Program-made: the position numbers and the translations under genes
Assembly (NCBI GenBank): GCA_002083555.1
Contig: MSXN01000018.1
Location: 37,958 to 101,957, forward strand
Origin: Nitrospira sp. ST-bin5
GTDB lineage: Bacteria; Nitrospirota; Nitrospiria; Nitrospirales; Nitrospiraceae
Direction of reading: 5' to 3'
Length of the DNA: 64,000 nt
Notes under the pieces: generated by a model
Databases searched by the model: none
Seen by the model: the letters and a program-made list of their open reading frames with translations, nothing else
What the model was told of the DNA's origin: nothing
Shown here: piece after piece, positions 16,753-25,238 of the stretch
Layout: each line of letters begins with the position of its first letter
How positions within the stretch are numbered: the first letter of the stretch is position 1

Positions 16753-19445
16753 TGGGCTGTCGATTCGATCTGCGGTCATTGAAGTCAAGGGAAGCCCTCA
16801 TACTGGGGATTATTGGAGTCGGGGCTATCGCACTCGGGGTCATCGGCCTGGATGTCGTGGAGCGCGAACTTATCGCAAGGACCGGGGAAACCCTGTCGTA
16901 TGCGGCGTCTGAGGTGGCGGCGAGATTCGACTCCCAGGTGGCGGAGCGAGTTGGCGATATCGAAGTACTCGCGAAGGCGTCACAGATACGTTCAACCGAT
17001 CCGGGGGTGGTGCAGGGCCATCTGAAAGCCATTCAGCAGTTCTATCCGGTCTATCGTCGTCTGTCGGTGGTGGATAACGATGGCCGGACGGTGGCCTCGA
17101 CGGATCCTGAATGGGCCGGGAAGGATCTGGCGTCGTCGCCGCTGTTTCTGGAGGCCCGGCAGTCAGCTCAGGTGATGATTGAGACGGTGCGACAACCCGA
17201 TCGAGAGGACGGCCCTTTGAGCGCCGTCGTATTTTCAGTTCAGATCAAGGGGAACGATGGGCGTGTGCGCGGCGTCATCATGACGGAAATAGATCGTGCG
17301 CGCTGGCAGAAGTGGGCTGCGGAGACGATCGGCCACTTTGAGAATCGAGCGCAACAGTTCGGATCTGTGCGCTATCAGATCTTGTACTCCGAGGGAGAGG
17401 TTTTGCTTGGGGTCCAGAGGAGTGAGCTGACAGAAGGGAACTTTCAAAGCCATGGATTGCCGTCGCCGATTCACATGACCGGTGAACGGGCTGGATGGGT
17501 AGAAGAAGATCATCTAGCGCGCGGGGCTTCTGCCATTACCGGCTATGCCCGTATGGCGGGAGAGAGGTCGAGAGGCCAATTGCCGTGGGGAATTCTGGTC
17601 TGGGCCGATCGCGATGATGTGTTGGCGAGTATTCGGGGTGTCTTGCTGAAACTGGGACTGGCCGGTCTCGGCATCTTTCTTCCGACATTCGGTCTCCTGA
17701 TCTGGTTTAGCCAATGCCGGCGGATGGAGCAGGATAAGTCGTCATCAGCGTTGCGCTCCCTGGCGGAAAGTGAGGCCCGGACGAGGACGGTGCTGCATGA
17801 TGCAATGGATGCCGTTGTGGTCATGGACGCTCAGGGCATGATCAGCGGATGGAACCGGCAAGCGGAAGAGATTTTTGGATGGGAGATGGTCGAGATATTG
17901 GGTTCAAGTATGGTGATGACACTCGTGCCGCCTCAATATCGGGAGGCGCACACGCAGGGTGTCGCCCGGTACTTGTCGACCGGCGAAGCGAAGATGCTGA
18001 ACAAACGCGTAGAGATTTCAGCGCTCAGGAAGGATGGAACTGAATTTCCGATTGAATTGACCATCACGCCTCTCAAGCTGGAGCGAGGGATGTTTTTCAG
18101 CGCCTTCATCCGCGATATCAGTGAACGAAAGAAAATGATCGACCGGCTGCGGGAGAATGAAACCTTTTTCCGATTGCTGTCAGAACAGCTGCCGGTCGGG
18201 GTCTTTGAAATCAACGAGGATGGCAGCTGTCTCTACAAGAACAAGATGTGGGATACGATCATGGGGGTCGTCAACGAGGAGGTCTTCGGATTCGCCTCGG
18301 CCGCACTCCCTTCCGGCACGTGGATCGATTGGGTTCATCCCGAGGAGCGTCCGGCATTGACTCAACGCTGGGTGGCCGCTCAAGGGAGTTTCAGCCGGTT
18401 GCATGCCGAGTGTCGGCTGGCGCCGAACGATGGGCCGGACCGCTGGGTGGAGCTTCAGATTTGGCCCATGGCTGATGATCGAGGGGTTCGCTATCTCGGG
18501 ACGCTCGAAGATATTACGAGCCGCAAGGATATGACCGATCGGCTTCGCATGAGCGAAGCGTTCTTCCGACTCTTGTCCGATCATCTTCCGATCGGTGCCT
18601 TCGAAATCGACAGTCGAGGTGCCTGTGTCTATGGAAACAAGATGTGGCGGGCTCTGCGGCATCTCTCCGAGGACGTCGGTGATCGCCACCCGATTCGATC
18701 GGGATCATGGCTCCAGTGGTTCCATGCGGATGATCGCGAGAAGGTCGAGGAGGAATGGGAGCGGACGCGCACCACGTTCGATCGGGTGGCGGTCGAATGC
18801 CGTCTGGCAGAGGGAGGGGAGGAGGCGAGATGGGTTAATGTCCTGCTCTGGCCGATGACGACGGAGGAGGGGGTCCGCTATCTTGGGACCTTGGAGGATA
18901 TTACCGAGCGGAAACGGACCGTGGCGCATACGATGACACTGCTGAAACATGGCCGGTTCGAATTGCAGACGCTCACCGAAGCCAGGAATCTTGCGGAACT
19001 CCTCGCCTATGCGTTCCCCGACCCATTGCGGACGCAGCTGGGTTTGACGGAATTGCTCGTCAATGGCGTTGAGCATGGGAACTTGGGTATTTCTTATGCC
19101 GAGAAATCTGCACTCTTGGATCAAGGCCAGTTCGAGGCTGAGCTGATCCGGCGATTGGCGTTACCGGAACATATGAAGAAGCGTGTTCATATTACCATCG
19201 AACGGACCGACGGGAATCTCGAGTTGACGATCCTTGATGACGGCAGCGGGTTTGACTGGAAACAGTATCTCGATCTGAATCGTGAACGGGCAGACGACCT
19301 GCATGGCCGTGGTATTGCGATGGCAAAGCTCATCAGCTTCGACGAAGTCGAGTTCCGTGGCCGTGGTAATCAGGTGGTGATATCGGTCTCACTGAACGGG
19401 GTCGATACCGATGTGTGGCCGGAAGAGGAGCGCAGGGTCGCTTAG
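16752..19445 (+). CDS. Membrane PAS sensor with RsbW-like ATPase domain
   Basis: An 897-residue sensor paralogous to its upstream neighbour in the N-terminal half (TGETLSYAASEVAARFD against SGEAVSIMAAEVSAKLD). Two membrane segments bracket a dCache-like domain. Three PAS domains follow (about 340-455, 464-590 and 596-720); the last two are near-duplicates (FFRLLSEQLPVGVFEI and FFRLLSDHLPIGAFEI). The C-terminus (about 727-883) is a GHKL ATPase with ELLVNGVEHGNLG and ILDDGSGFD, resembling RsbW/SpoIIAB anti-sigma kinases. No HisKA domain or phosphoacceptor His is present. ATG 16752 overlaps the previous TAA, so the two sensors are translationally coupled. The output partner is unknown. Confidence 0.85.
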   Translation: MGCRFDLRSLKSREALILGIIGVGAIALGVIGLDVVERELIARTGETLSYAASEVAARFDSQVAERVGDIEVLAKASQIRSTDPGVVQGHLKAIQQFYPVYRRLSVVDNDGRTVASTDPEWAGKDLASSPLFLEARQSAQVMIETVRQPDREDGPLSAVVFSVQIKGNDGRVRGVIMTEIDRARWQKWAAETIGHFENRAQQFGSVRYQILYSEGEVLLGVQRSELTEGNFQSHGLPSPIHMTGERAGWVEEDHLARGASAITGYARMAGERSRGQLPWGILVWADRDDVLASIRGVLLKLGLAGLGIFLPTFGLLIWFSQCRRMEQDKSSSALRSLAESEARTRTVLHDAMDAVVVMDAQGMISGWNRQAEEIFGWEMVEILGSSMVMTLVPPQYREAHTQGVARYLSTGEAKMLNKRVEISALRKDGTEFPIELTITPLKLERGMFFSAFIRDISERKKMIDRLRENETFFRLLSEQLPVGVFEINEDGSCLYKNKMWDTIMGVVNEEVFGFASAALPSGTWIDWVHPEERPALTQRWVAAQGSFSRLHAECRLAPNDGPDRWVELQIWPMADDRGVRYLGTLEDITSRKDMTDRLRMSEAFFRLLSDHLPIGAFEIDSRGACVYGNKMWRALRHLSEDVGDRHPIRSGSWLQWFHADDREKVEEEWERTRTTFDRVAVECRLAEGGEEARWVNVLLWPMTTEEGVRYLGTLEDITERKRTVAHTMTLLKHGRFELQTLTEARNLAELLAYAFPDPLRTQLGLTELLVNGVEHGNLGISYAEKSALLDQGQFEAELIRRLALPEHMKKRVHITIERTDGNLELTILDDGSGFDWKQYLDLNRERADDLHGRGIAMAKLISFDEVEFRGRGNQVVISVSLNGVDTDVWPEEERRVA

Positions 19446-20119
19446 CGGCCGGAGAAGAGCGCGCGAATCGACGCTCCCCAGCCGAGCGAGAGTTGCCCGG
19501 CCTCGGACGGCAGGGGGGCAGATGGCGGCGGAGCGATGGAGGGCGTCAGCGGCGTGGGCACCGCCCCACGATGCATCATCGGCAATTCCTGCAACGCTCC
19601 CCGGCAGGTTCCGCAGAGATGCCGGCGAGGTTGAATAGTCTTGCGTTGACGGCGATACACCCTTCCGCAATCCTTGCAGCGCCACGCAAATTGCGCCAGT
19701 GCCAGTACTTCTTTGTGAAGCGAGTGGTAGATCGTAATTGCGACCAGCCCGTTCCGGTTCATCTCGGTCATCTTTCGCACAAAATCAGGGCCGTGGTTCG
19801 GCTTCCGTTTCAGGATGTCGAACTGCCATTGATGAATCATCTCATGGGCGAGCGTATTCAGCAGTTCCTGCTCGGCATAGGGGGTTCGTTCAGCCAGGCG
19901 TGCCATCAGAGGCTCGGAGAGGCGGATCTCCCGCTTGGTCCGATTCGGCATCGATTCTTCGAACGACCGCGGGCGAGGACCTCCGCGGCTGACGAACATG
20001 CCGACGGACGACGTGAGGCGGCGGCTCCAGGCAATGGAAATTTCCGGCAGGAGCCCGTCGAAGTAGCGCTCGTTCAGGGTGCGCCACTCTGCTTGTAACC
20101 GTTCGATGGAGGGATTCAT
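19442..20119 (-). CDS. SprT-like zinc metalloprotease domain protein
   Basis: The 225-residue product has the zinc-protease helix LAHEMIHQWQF (HExxH) and a third histidine region (NHGPDFVRKM). A C-terminal zinc ribbon with CKDC and CGTC pairs follows, the layout of SprT/SPRTN proteases, whose eukaryotic members cut DNA-protein crosslinks. A proline-rich tail follows the ribbon. ATG 20119 (MNPSIERLQ) with GGAG 9 nt upstream is preferred over a start at 20167. It ends convergently with the upstream sensor gene, sharing 4 bp. The bacterial substrate is not established. Confidence 0.82.
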   Translation of the reverse strand: MNPSIERLQAEWRTLNERYFDGLLPEISIAWSRRLTSSVGMFVSRGGPRPRSFEESMPNRTKREIRLSEPLMARLAERTPYAEQELLNTLAHEMIHQWQFDILKRKPNHGPDFVRKMTEMNRNGLVAITIYHSLHKEVLALAQFAWRCKDCGRVYRRQRKTIQPRRHLCGTCRGALQELPMMHRGAVPTPLTPSIAPPPSAPLPSEAGQLSLGWGASIRALFSGR

Positions 20120-20173
20120 AGTTACAGGCTCCGTCTTGCCGGGAGCATAGCGACTCAGAGGCGGCAATCGACG

Positions 20174-21166
20174 TTAGCGGATCTGCTCGAGTACGGCCGC
20201 GGCCAGAATCGGCAACATGATCTCATGATGCCCGGTCAGGGTATAGCCCTTGCCGCCTTTTTGCGTCGGGCGTCTCACTACATTGGTCAGCGGCCGATAG
20301 TGCGAGAGGAAATCCATATTCACCGTCGTGATCTTGGTGAGGGGATGGCCGAGATTACGCCCGAGCGACACCGTTTTCAAAAACACTTCCGGAAGAATGA
20401 CGGCCGATCCCACATTCAGATAGACTCCGCCTTCCATGCCGGCGACCACGGCGGCCAGCCGTCGAAAATCCAGCAGAGACGTGGCTCCGATGGCGGCGCC
20501 ATCGGCGGCAGGGTGCATATGGATGATATCCGTTCCGATCGCGACGTGCACGGTGACGGGAATGCCGAGCTTTGCGCCGGTGGCAAGAATGCTCGTCGCG
20601 CGGTTGGGAAACTGACCTTGATAGCGATTGATGTAGTGTCCGACGGCCTCTCCGAGCCCCTGGCCGTGTTGTGCACCGAGCGTGATGGCCTCGTTCAAGA
20701 TGCGTCCGGTGTCTTCGGCCATGCCGAAGCGGCCTTCGTCGATCTCGGCGTCCACTTCTTCCGACGTGTGCCCCATGAGCGCCAGCTCGAAGTCGTGGAT
20801 GATGCCGGCTCCGTTCATGGCCACCGCCGTGACGATGCTGCGTTCCATCAGATCGACGAGCAGCGGCGCGAGGCCCACCTTGATCACATGGGCGCCGATC
20901 CCGACGATGACGGGCCGCTTCTGGCGATGGGCTGTCGCGATGGCGGTCGCCACGGCGCGCAAGGTCTTGACGGCAAGCAGATCGGGCAGCGATGCGAAAA
21001 ACTGCTCGAACGACCCTCCGCGTTTCCACGGCCTGGCAAAGTCGGCTACCCGCACTTTGCTATGACGTTTTTTCAACGGATAGGTCGTCAGATCCGAGAC
21101 ATCGATCGGGGGAATCAACGGACGCGCGGGGCGTTGCGGGGGAGTCCGGTTAGGACGCTGTGCCAA
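20174..21166 (-). CDS. Deoxyhypusine synthase-like protein
   Basis: A 330-residue soluble protein resembling the deoxyhypusine synthase fold: an NAD-binding-type region VIVGIGAHVIKVGLAPLL, then MNGAGIIHDFELALMG and TDIIHMHPAADGA. Bacteria lack the eIF5A substrate, so true deoxyhypusine synthesis is unlikely; bacterial relatives may act on polyamines or other small molecules. The gene overlaps gmhA by 17 bp, which ties it to the ADP-heptose/LPS pathway or to a shared regulation. The family call is moderately sure; the function is open. Confidence 0.7.
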   Translation of the reverse strand: MAQRPNRTPPQRPARPLIPPIDVSDLTTYPLKKRHSKVRVADFARPWKRGGSFEQFFASLPDLLAVKTLRAVATAIATAHRQKRPVIVGIGAHVIKVGLAPLLVDLMERSIVTAVAMNGAGIIHDFELALMGHTSEEVDAEIDEGRFGMAEDTGRILNEAITLGAQHGQGLGEAVGHYINRYQGQFPNRATSILATGAKLGIPVTVHVAIGTDIIHMHPAADGAAIGATSLLDFRRLAAVVAGMEGGVYLNVGSAVILPEVFLKTVSLGRNLGHPLTKITTVNMDFLSHYRPLTNVVRRPTQKGGKGYTLTGHHEIMLPILAAAVLEQIR

Positions 21167-21728
21167 GGAGTGTTTCCTCTACGAGTTCGCACAGGACATG
21201 ACCGAGCGTGATATGGCTTTCCTGGATGCGCGCCGTCACGGTCGAAGGGACGACGAAAGGATGATCGACGAGGCCGGCGAGTTTGCCGCCGGTGCCACCG
21301 GTCCAGGCGATGGTGATCATGCCGCATTCGCGCGCGGCCTCAATCCCTTTGAGCACGTTCAGCGAATTGCCGCTGGTGCTGATGCCGATGGCGATATCGC
21401 CTTTCTGGCCATGGGCGCGGACCTGCCGGGCGAAGAGTTCGTCGAAGCCGTAGTCGTTGGCGATGCAGGTGATGGCGGCGATGTCAGTGGCGAGGGCGAT
21501 GGCCGGCAAGGGCTTGCGCTCGCGCTTATAGCGGCCGACGAATTCCGCCGCGATATGCGCGGCGTCGGTGGCGCTGCCGCCGTTGCCGAACAGCAGGACT
21601 TTGCGTCCTTCGCGGAACGCCGTCACCATGAGGGCGGCCACGAGCGCAATGCGATCGGCGTGATCACGCGCAAATTGTTGTTTGACGGCCGCGCTGTCGG
21701 AAAAGGCCTTGAGGATAAAGTCTTTCAT
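21150..21728 (-). CDS. gmhA: Sedoheptulose 7-phosphate isomerase
   Basis: Converts sedoheptulose 7-phosphate to D-glycero-D-manno-heptose 7-phosphate, the first step of ADP-heptose synthesis. The 192-residue product is a single SIS domain with LLFGNGGSATDAAHIAAEF, GISTSGNS and a C-terminal QESHITLGHVLCELVE helix, all typical of GmhA. It overlaps the deoxyhypusine-synthase-like gene and follows the SPFH gene by 55 bp. Together with rfaE2 it shows that the LPS core contains heptose. Confidence 0.93.
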   Translation of the reverse strand: MKDFILKAFSDSAAVKQQFARDHADRIALVAALMVTAFREGRKVLLFGNGGSATDAAHIAAEFVGRYKRERKPLPAIALATDIAAITCIANDYGFDELFARQVRAHGQKGDIAIGISTSGNSLNVLKGIEAARECGMITIAWTGGTGGKLAGLVDHPFVVPSTVTARIQESHITLGHVLCELVEETLLGTAS

Positions 21729-21783
21729 CAGTCGGCGATTCTAGGCAAGCGCGGTGAGACTGTCAAACGCGGCGGCTGTGACG

Positions 21784-22734
21784 CTACGCTTTCGGTGGCG
21801 GGGTCGGCGAACCCTGCTTGATGGCGCTCATGGCCAGCGCGATCATGGAGCCTACGTCGGAGACGGTTGCCGGGAGAATGAGCGTATTGTTGGTCCTGGC
21901 CAGCTCACCGAATTTCGTGATGTACTGTTCCGCTACGCGCAGCTGGACCGCTTCCTGTCCGCCGGGCACTTGAATGGTCTCGGCCACCTTCCGGAGTCCT
22001 TCGGCGGTCGCTTGGGCGATCGCGAGAATGGCCGAGGCGGCGCCTTCGGCTTCATTGATCTGCTGTTGCTTCTTCGCTTCCGAGGCCTTGATCACTTGCT
22101 GCTTCTCACCCTCGGCTTGATTGATGGCCGCGTCGCGTTCGCCTTCCGATGTGAGGATGACGGCGCGCTTTTCCCGTTCCGCCCGCATCTGCTTTTCCAT
22201 CGCATTGAGCACGTCTTTCGGCGGCGTGATGTTCTTGATCTCGTAGCGCAGGACTTTGACGCCCCAGGGGTCCGAGGCCTTGTCGAGCTCATTCACGACC
22301 TGGATATTGATATTGGTCCGTTCTTCAAATGTCCGATCAAGTTCGATCTTCCCGATCTCGCTTCGCAAGGTCGTTTGGGCCAGCTGGATCAAGGCGAATC
22401 CATAGTCGCTGATGCCATAGGACGCGCGCTGCGGATGCAGCACTTTGAGGTACAGGATGCCGTCGACCGATACCTGCACGTTGTCGCGGGTGATGCAAAC
22501 CTGCTCGGGAATATCGATGGCTGTTTCTTTGAGCGAGTGCTTGTAACGGATGTTATCGACAAAGGGGAGCAGGATGTGAAAGCCGGCGTCCAGCGTCGCC
22601 GAATACTTGCCGAGACGCTCGACGACATAAGCGCTTTGTTGCGGGACGACGACGGCTAACTTTGAGATGACATAGAGGACGAACAGGGCCAATAAGAGTG
22701 TGACGAGAAATCCGCCGCTCATACCACCATCCAT
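21784..22734 (-). CDS. qmcA: SPFH/stomatin-like membrane protein (QmcA type)
   Basis: A 316-residue band-7 protein with one N-terminal membrane segment, the SPFH domain (VVPQQSAYVVERLGKYSATL, GFHILLPFVDNI) and a long charged coiled coil rich in Ala, Glu and Gln (residues about 175-250). Such proteins assemble into ring-like membrane microdomain scaffolds and often act with an NfeD partner or modulate membrane proteases. nfeD lies 42 bp upstream in the same direction, which is the usual pairing. Met1 and Met5 are both possible starts. Confidence 0.9.
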   Translation of the reverse strand: MDGGMSGGFLVTLLLALFVLYVISKLAVVVPQQSAYVVERLGKYSATLDAGFHILLPFVDNIRYKHSLKETAIDIPEQVCITRDNVQVSVDGILYLKVLHPQRASYGISDYGFALIQLAQTTLRSEIGKIELDRTFEERTNINIQVVNELDKASDPWGVKVLRYEIKNITPPKDVLNAMEKQMRAEREKRAVILTSEGERDAAINQAEGEKQQVIKASEAKKQQQINEAEGAASAILAIAQATAEGLRKVAETIQVPGGQEAVQLRVAEQYITKFGELARTNNTLILPATVSDVGSMIALAMSAIKQGSPTPPPKA

Positions 22735-22776
22735 AATGTAGTCTCCACAATGTAGTCTTCACGTGATTGGTCTCCG

Positions 22777-23211
22777 CTATTCGCCCGCGATCAGCAATGT
22801 GAGACCGTCCATGCCGGTGACTTTGCTTCGTTGTCCCTTAATTAGCGGGGTAAGGCCGGTATTTCTGGCCGACCAGGTGGTGCCTCGGAGTTCGACTTTT
22901 CCGACGGCTCCGGCGGCCAGTGCGTCTACGGGAATGGCGATTTCGCCCGTCATCGAATCAACGTCGGGATGTTTGACTTCCGAGGCATTGATGCGGGCCA
23001 GCAAGGGGCCGCGAAACAAGAGCAGGAACGCGACGGCCAGGCCGGAGAAGAGCAGCCATTGGGCGGATTCTCCCGGGACGAGTTCCAGCCACGCGATCGC
23101 TCCGACCACCAGGGCGGCGAGGCCGAAAAAGAGAATGTAGAATCCCCCCGGGGTCATCATCTCGGCGCCCAGCAGGAGCAACCCGAGCAAGAGCCAGTAC
23201 CACCAGATCAT
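22777..23211 (-). CDS. NfeD-family membrane protein
   Basis: A short NfeD protein of 144 residues without the ClpP-like protease domain of long forms. Three or so hydrophobic segments occupy residues 1-70 (MIWWYWLLLGLLLLGAE, the typical start). A C-terminal OB-fold-like domain follows (MTGEIAIPVDALAAGAVGKV). It pairs with the SPFH gene just downstream; NfeD and stomatin partners are thought to act as one membrane complex. Confidence 0.88.
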   Translation of the reverse strand: MIWWYWLLLGLLLLGAEMMTPGGFYILFFGLAALVVGAIAWLELVPGESAQWLLFSGLAVAFLLLFRGPLLARINASEVKHPDVDSMTGEIAIPVDALAAGAVGKVELRGTTWSARNTGLTPLIKGQRSKVTGMDGLTLLIAGE

Positions 23212-23322
23212 TGTAAAACCTCAGCGTGGGCGGTGAGCGAGGAAAGAGGCCTGCGCAATGGAGGAAAGTCTAAGCCGGTTTCCGGAGACCGTCAAGCAGA
23301 ACGCATATTACCCAGTCAAGAA

Positions 23323-23351
23323 TTGATCGCCTCTCTGGCCGATGTTATAGT
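23323..23351 (+). promoter_or_regulatory. Sigma70-type promoter giving a nearly leaderless CARF mRNA
   Basis: TTGATC (23323-23328) and TATAGT (23346-23351) are separated by exactly 17 bp. Transcription should begin near 23358, only about 3 nt before ATG 23361. There is no ribosome binding site before that ATG, which agrees with leaderless initiation. Confidence 0.6.
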
Positions 23352-23360
23352 CCGCGCGCA

Positions 23361-24617
23361 ATGGCGCACGAACAACCAACCAAAGCACTTGTGGTCGCGT
23401 TTACCGACGATGCGGCGGCAGCGGTCTCTGTCATCAATCGCCTCCAGCCTGAGGCGCTCTGCTTCGTGCTGCCGGAGTCCGCGAAGGCATTGGTGGAGTC
23501 GGCTGTGCAACCCCATATCGAGCACATGCCCAGGCGATGGGATTGGGTCACGCTGGCCGATACGGTCGATGTCGCAGCCTGCCACCACGCCTTGGCTGGT
23601 GTGCTGCCAGACTTACTGAAGGCGTGGGATGTCCACTCGGGCGATCTGGTACTCGATCTCACCGGCGCCACTCCGGCCATGGCCGGGGCGTTGACGCTGG
23701 TGACCTTGCCGACGAGTTCCCGGACCGTTGCGCTGCTGCCATGGATTGAGGGGCAGGAGAGCGAGCCGATTATGGTGGGGAGCCGGCCGATGCGATGGGC
23801 ACAGGGCAATCTTTGGGACGATGTGGCGCTGGTCTCACGTCATGAGGCCGCCGAGTTGTTCAATCGAGGAATGTATTCGGCCTCGGCCAGACTGTTTCGC
23901 GAGATTGAAACCAGAGTGAGCGGCGGGCAGAAGCCGACCTATCGCGCCTTCGCCGATCTTGCCGAAGGCTATGAATTCTGGGAGCGATTCCACTACCGGC
24001 AGGCCTGGGACAAACTGAAAACCGCCACGAAGGCATTAGAAATGGCGTCACTCTGGGGCGGACCGCCGGGACTGAAAGCTGTCTTGCCTGGGATCAAAGC
24101 CAACGCAGGCTTTCTCGAACGCCTCGTGCTCGATCCTGCTGCGGTCAAGGATTCGCTGTGCCTCGATCTGCTCGCGCACGTGAGTCGACGCCTCCATGTG
24201 GGTCATGATCCTGAATCGGCGATGATCGTCCTGATGCGCGCGCTCGAATCATTTGCTCAGCGGGAATTGTTCAAGCAGTATAAGATCAAGACCTGGGATG
24301 TGCAGCCGGAGCAGCTCCCGCAGGCCCTTCAGGAAGCCTGCCGGATGTCCTGGTTGGACGACGTCGACGGCAAGTACAAAGCCCCGTTACAAGGCCAGTT
24401 CCGCGTACTAGCGGCGCTGGGCGATCCACTCGGCCAGGCCTTCCTGCGTGAATGGCCGACCATGAAGCCGCTGCTCGACGCCGCGAATCATGGCGTGCTC
24501 GGCCACGGTTTCGAGCCGGTCAAATCGGAGCGTGTGCAGCAGCTGTACGATGTCGTGGCGAAGCTGGCCGGGGTGACAGAGTCATCGTTGCCGAAGTTCC
24601 CCACGCTCGCGCTCTAA
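23361..24617 (+). CDS. CARF-domain protein, TIGR02710-like, outside a CRISPR locus
   Basis: A 418-residue protein whose N-terminal half looks like a CARF nucleotide-sensing fold: a first strand KALVVAFTDDAAAAV and the ligand-loop motif LDLTGATPAMAGAL, matching the DxTGGTxxM pattern of Csm6/Csx1/TIGR02710 proteins. The helical C-terminal half ends with AANHGVLGHGF, which resembles a HEPN motif but has Ala where the catalytic Arg is expected. No cas gene or repeat array is nearby; instead it sits 5 bp upstream of a YbgC thioesterase and a membrane peptide. It may sense a cyclic oligonucleotide without RNase activity. Family call by motif only. Confidence 0.7.
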   Translation: MAHEQPTKALVVAFTDDAAAAVSVINRLQPEALCFVLPESAKALVESAVQPHIEHMPRRWDWVTLADTVDVAACHHALAGVLPDLLKAWDVHSGDLVLDLTGATPAMAGALTLVTLPTSSRTVALLPWIEGQESEPIMVGSRPMRWAQGNLWDDVALVSRHEAAELFNRGMYSASARLFREIETRVSGGQKPTYRAFADLAEGYEFWERFHYRQAWDKLKTATKALEMASLWGGPPGLKAVLPGIKANAGFLERLVLDPAAVKDSLCLDLLAHVSRRLHVGHDPESAMIVLMRALESFAQRELFKQYKIKTWDVQPEQLPQALQEACRMSWLDDVDGKYKAPLQGQFRVLAALGDPLGQAFLREWPTMKPLLDAANHGVLGHGFEPVKSERVQQLYDVVAKLAGVTESSLPKFPTLAL

Positions 24618-24622
24618 GCTAC

Positions 24623-25033
24623 ATGGAAGTCAAAATTTACTATGAGGATACGGACTGCGGCGGAGTGGTGTACTACGCTAACTATCTGAAATATTTTGAA
24701 CGGGCGAGGACACACTATCTTGAAGAGCGGGGACTATCGGTGTCCGGTCTGATGAACCAAGGCACAGTGTTTGTGGTCGTACGTGCGGAGTTGGACTATC
24801 GGTCTCCCGCGCGGTACGGAGACACACTGTTCATCGACACTGTGGTGTCAGATCTGAGCGCCGCCTCCATGACCTTCGCGCATGTGGTGAAAGAAAAGGC
24901 GAGCGGACGGGTGATCGTGGAGGGGTCTGCTCGACTGGCCTCGACAGATGGCCACGGCAAGGTAAAACGTCTCGACAAGACGGTCGTCGCCGTACTACAG
25001 TCCGGAGCCGATAAGGAGTCATCGAATGGATAA
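24623..25033 (+). CDS. ybgC: YbgC/FadM-type acyl-CoA thioesterase
   Basis: A single hot-dog domain of 136 residues that hydrolyses acyl-CoA thioesters. The N-terminus YYEDTDCGGVVYYANYLKYF contains the diagnostic D-x-D/x-x-GVVYxANY motif of the YbgC group. ATG 24623 is five bases after the CARF stop, so both genes share a transcript. In many bacteria ybgC belongs to the tol-pal locus; here it does not. Confidence 0.9.
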   Translation: MEVKIYYEDTDCGGVVYYANYLKYFERARTHYLEERGLSVSGLMNQGTVFVVVRAELDYRSPARYGDTLFIDTVVSDLSAASMTFAHVVKEKASGRVIVEGSARLASTDGHGKVKRLDKTVVAVLQSGADKESSNG

Positions 25034-25139
25034 GCTCGGAACCTGGCTCGCCGTCACCGGCGTCGCCATCGGATTCATCGTTCTCGGCTGGCTGCTGTTC
25101 TCAGAAAACCCGTCGGAGAAGAACAAGAAGAAGCCGTAA
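25026..25139 (+). CDS. Small single-pass membrane protein, 37 aa
   Basis: Begins MDKLGTWLAVTGVAIGF, continues with a hydrophobic stretch to about residue 25 and ends in a lysine-rich tail (KNKKKP), predicting one membrane helix with a positive cytoplasmic end. An AGGAG at 25014-25018 lies 7 nt before ATG 25026, and the gene overlaps the 3' end of the thioesterase gene by 8 bp, which supports real translation. Function unknown. Confidence 0.65.
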   Translation: MDKLGTWLAVTGVAIGFIVLGWLLFSENPSEKNKKKP

Positions 25140-25238
25140 CTCTCCTCTTCCCTACCCCGGATGAATCTCATGCCGTGCACTCGATGCCCTGGCCGCTGAG
25201 CGGTTCTCGTTCCCACTGCCCCGCATCATCGCCAGCTG

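Noticed and set aside
21754..22659. A 301-codon open frame antisense to the SPFH gene
   Set aside because: The SPFH gene is unmistakable; the antisense product is low-complexity with no recognisable domain.
23361..24617. A type III CRISPR locus around the CARF gene
   Set aside because: No repeat-spacer array and no cas gene anywhere in the window.
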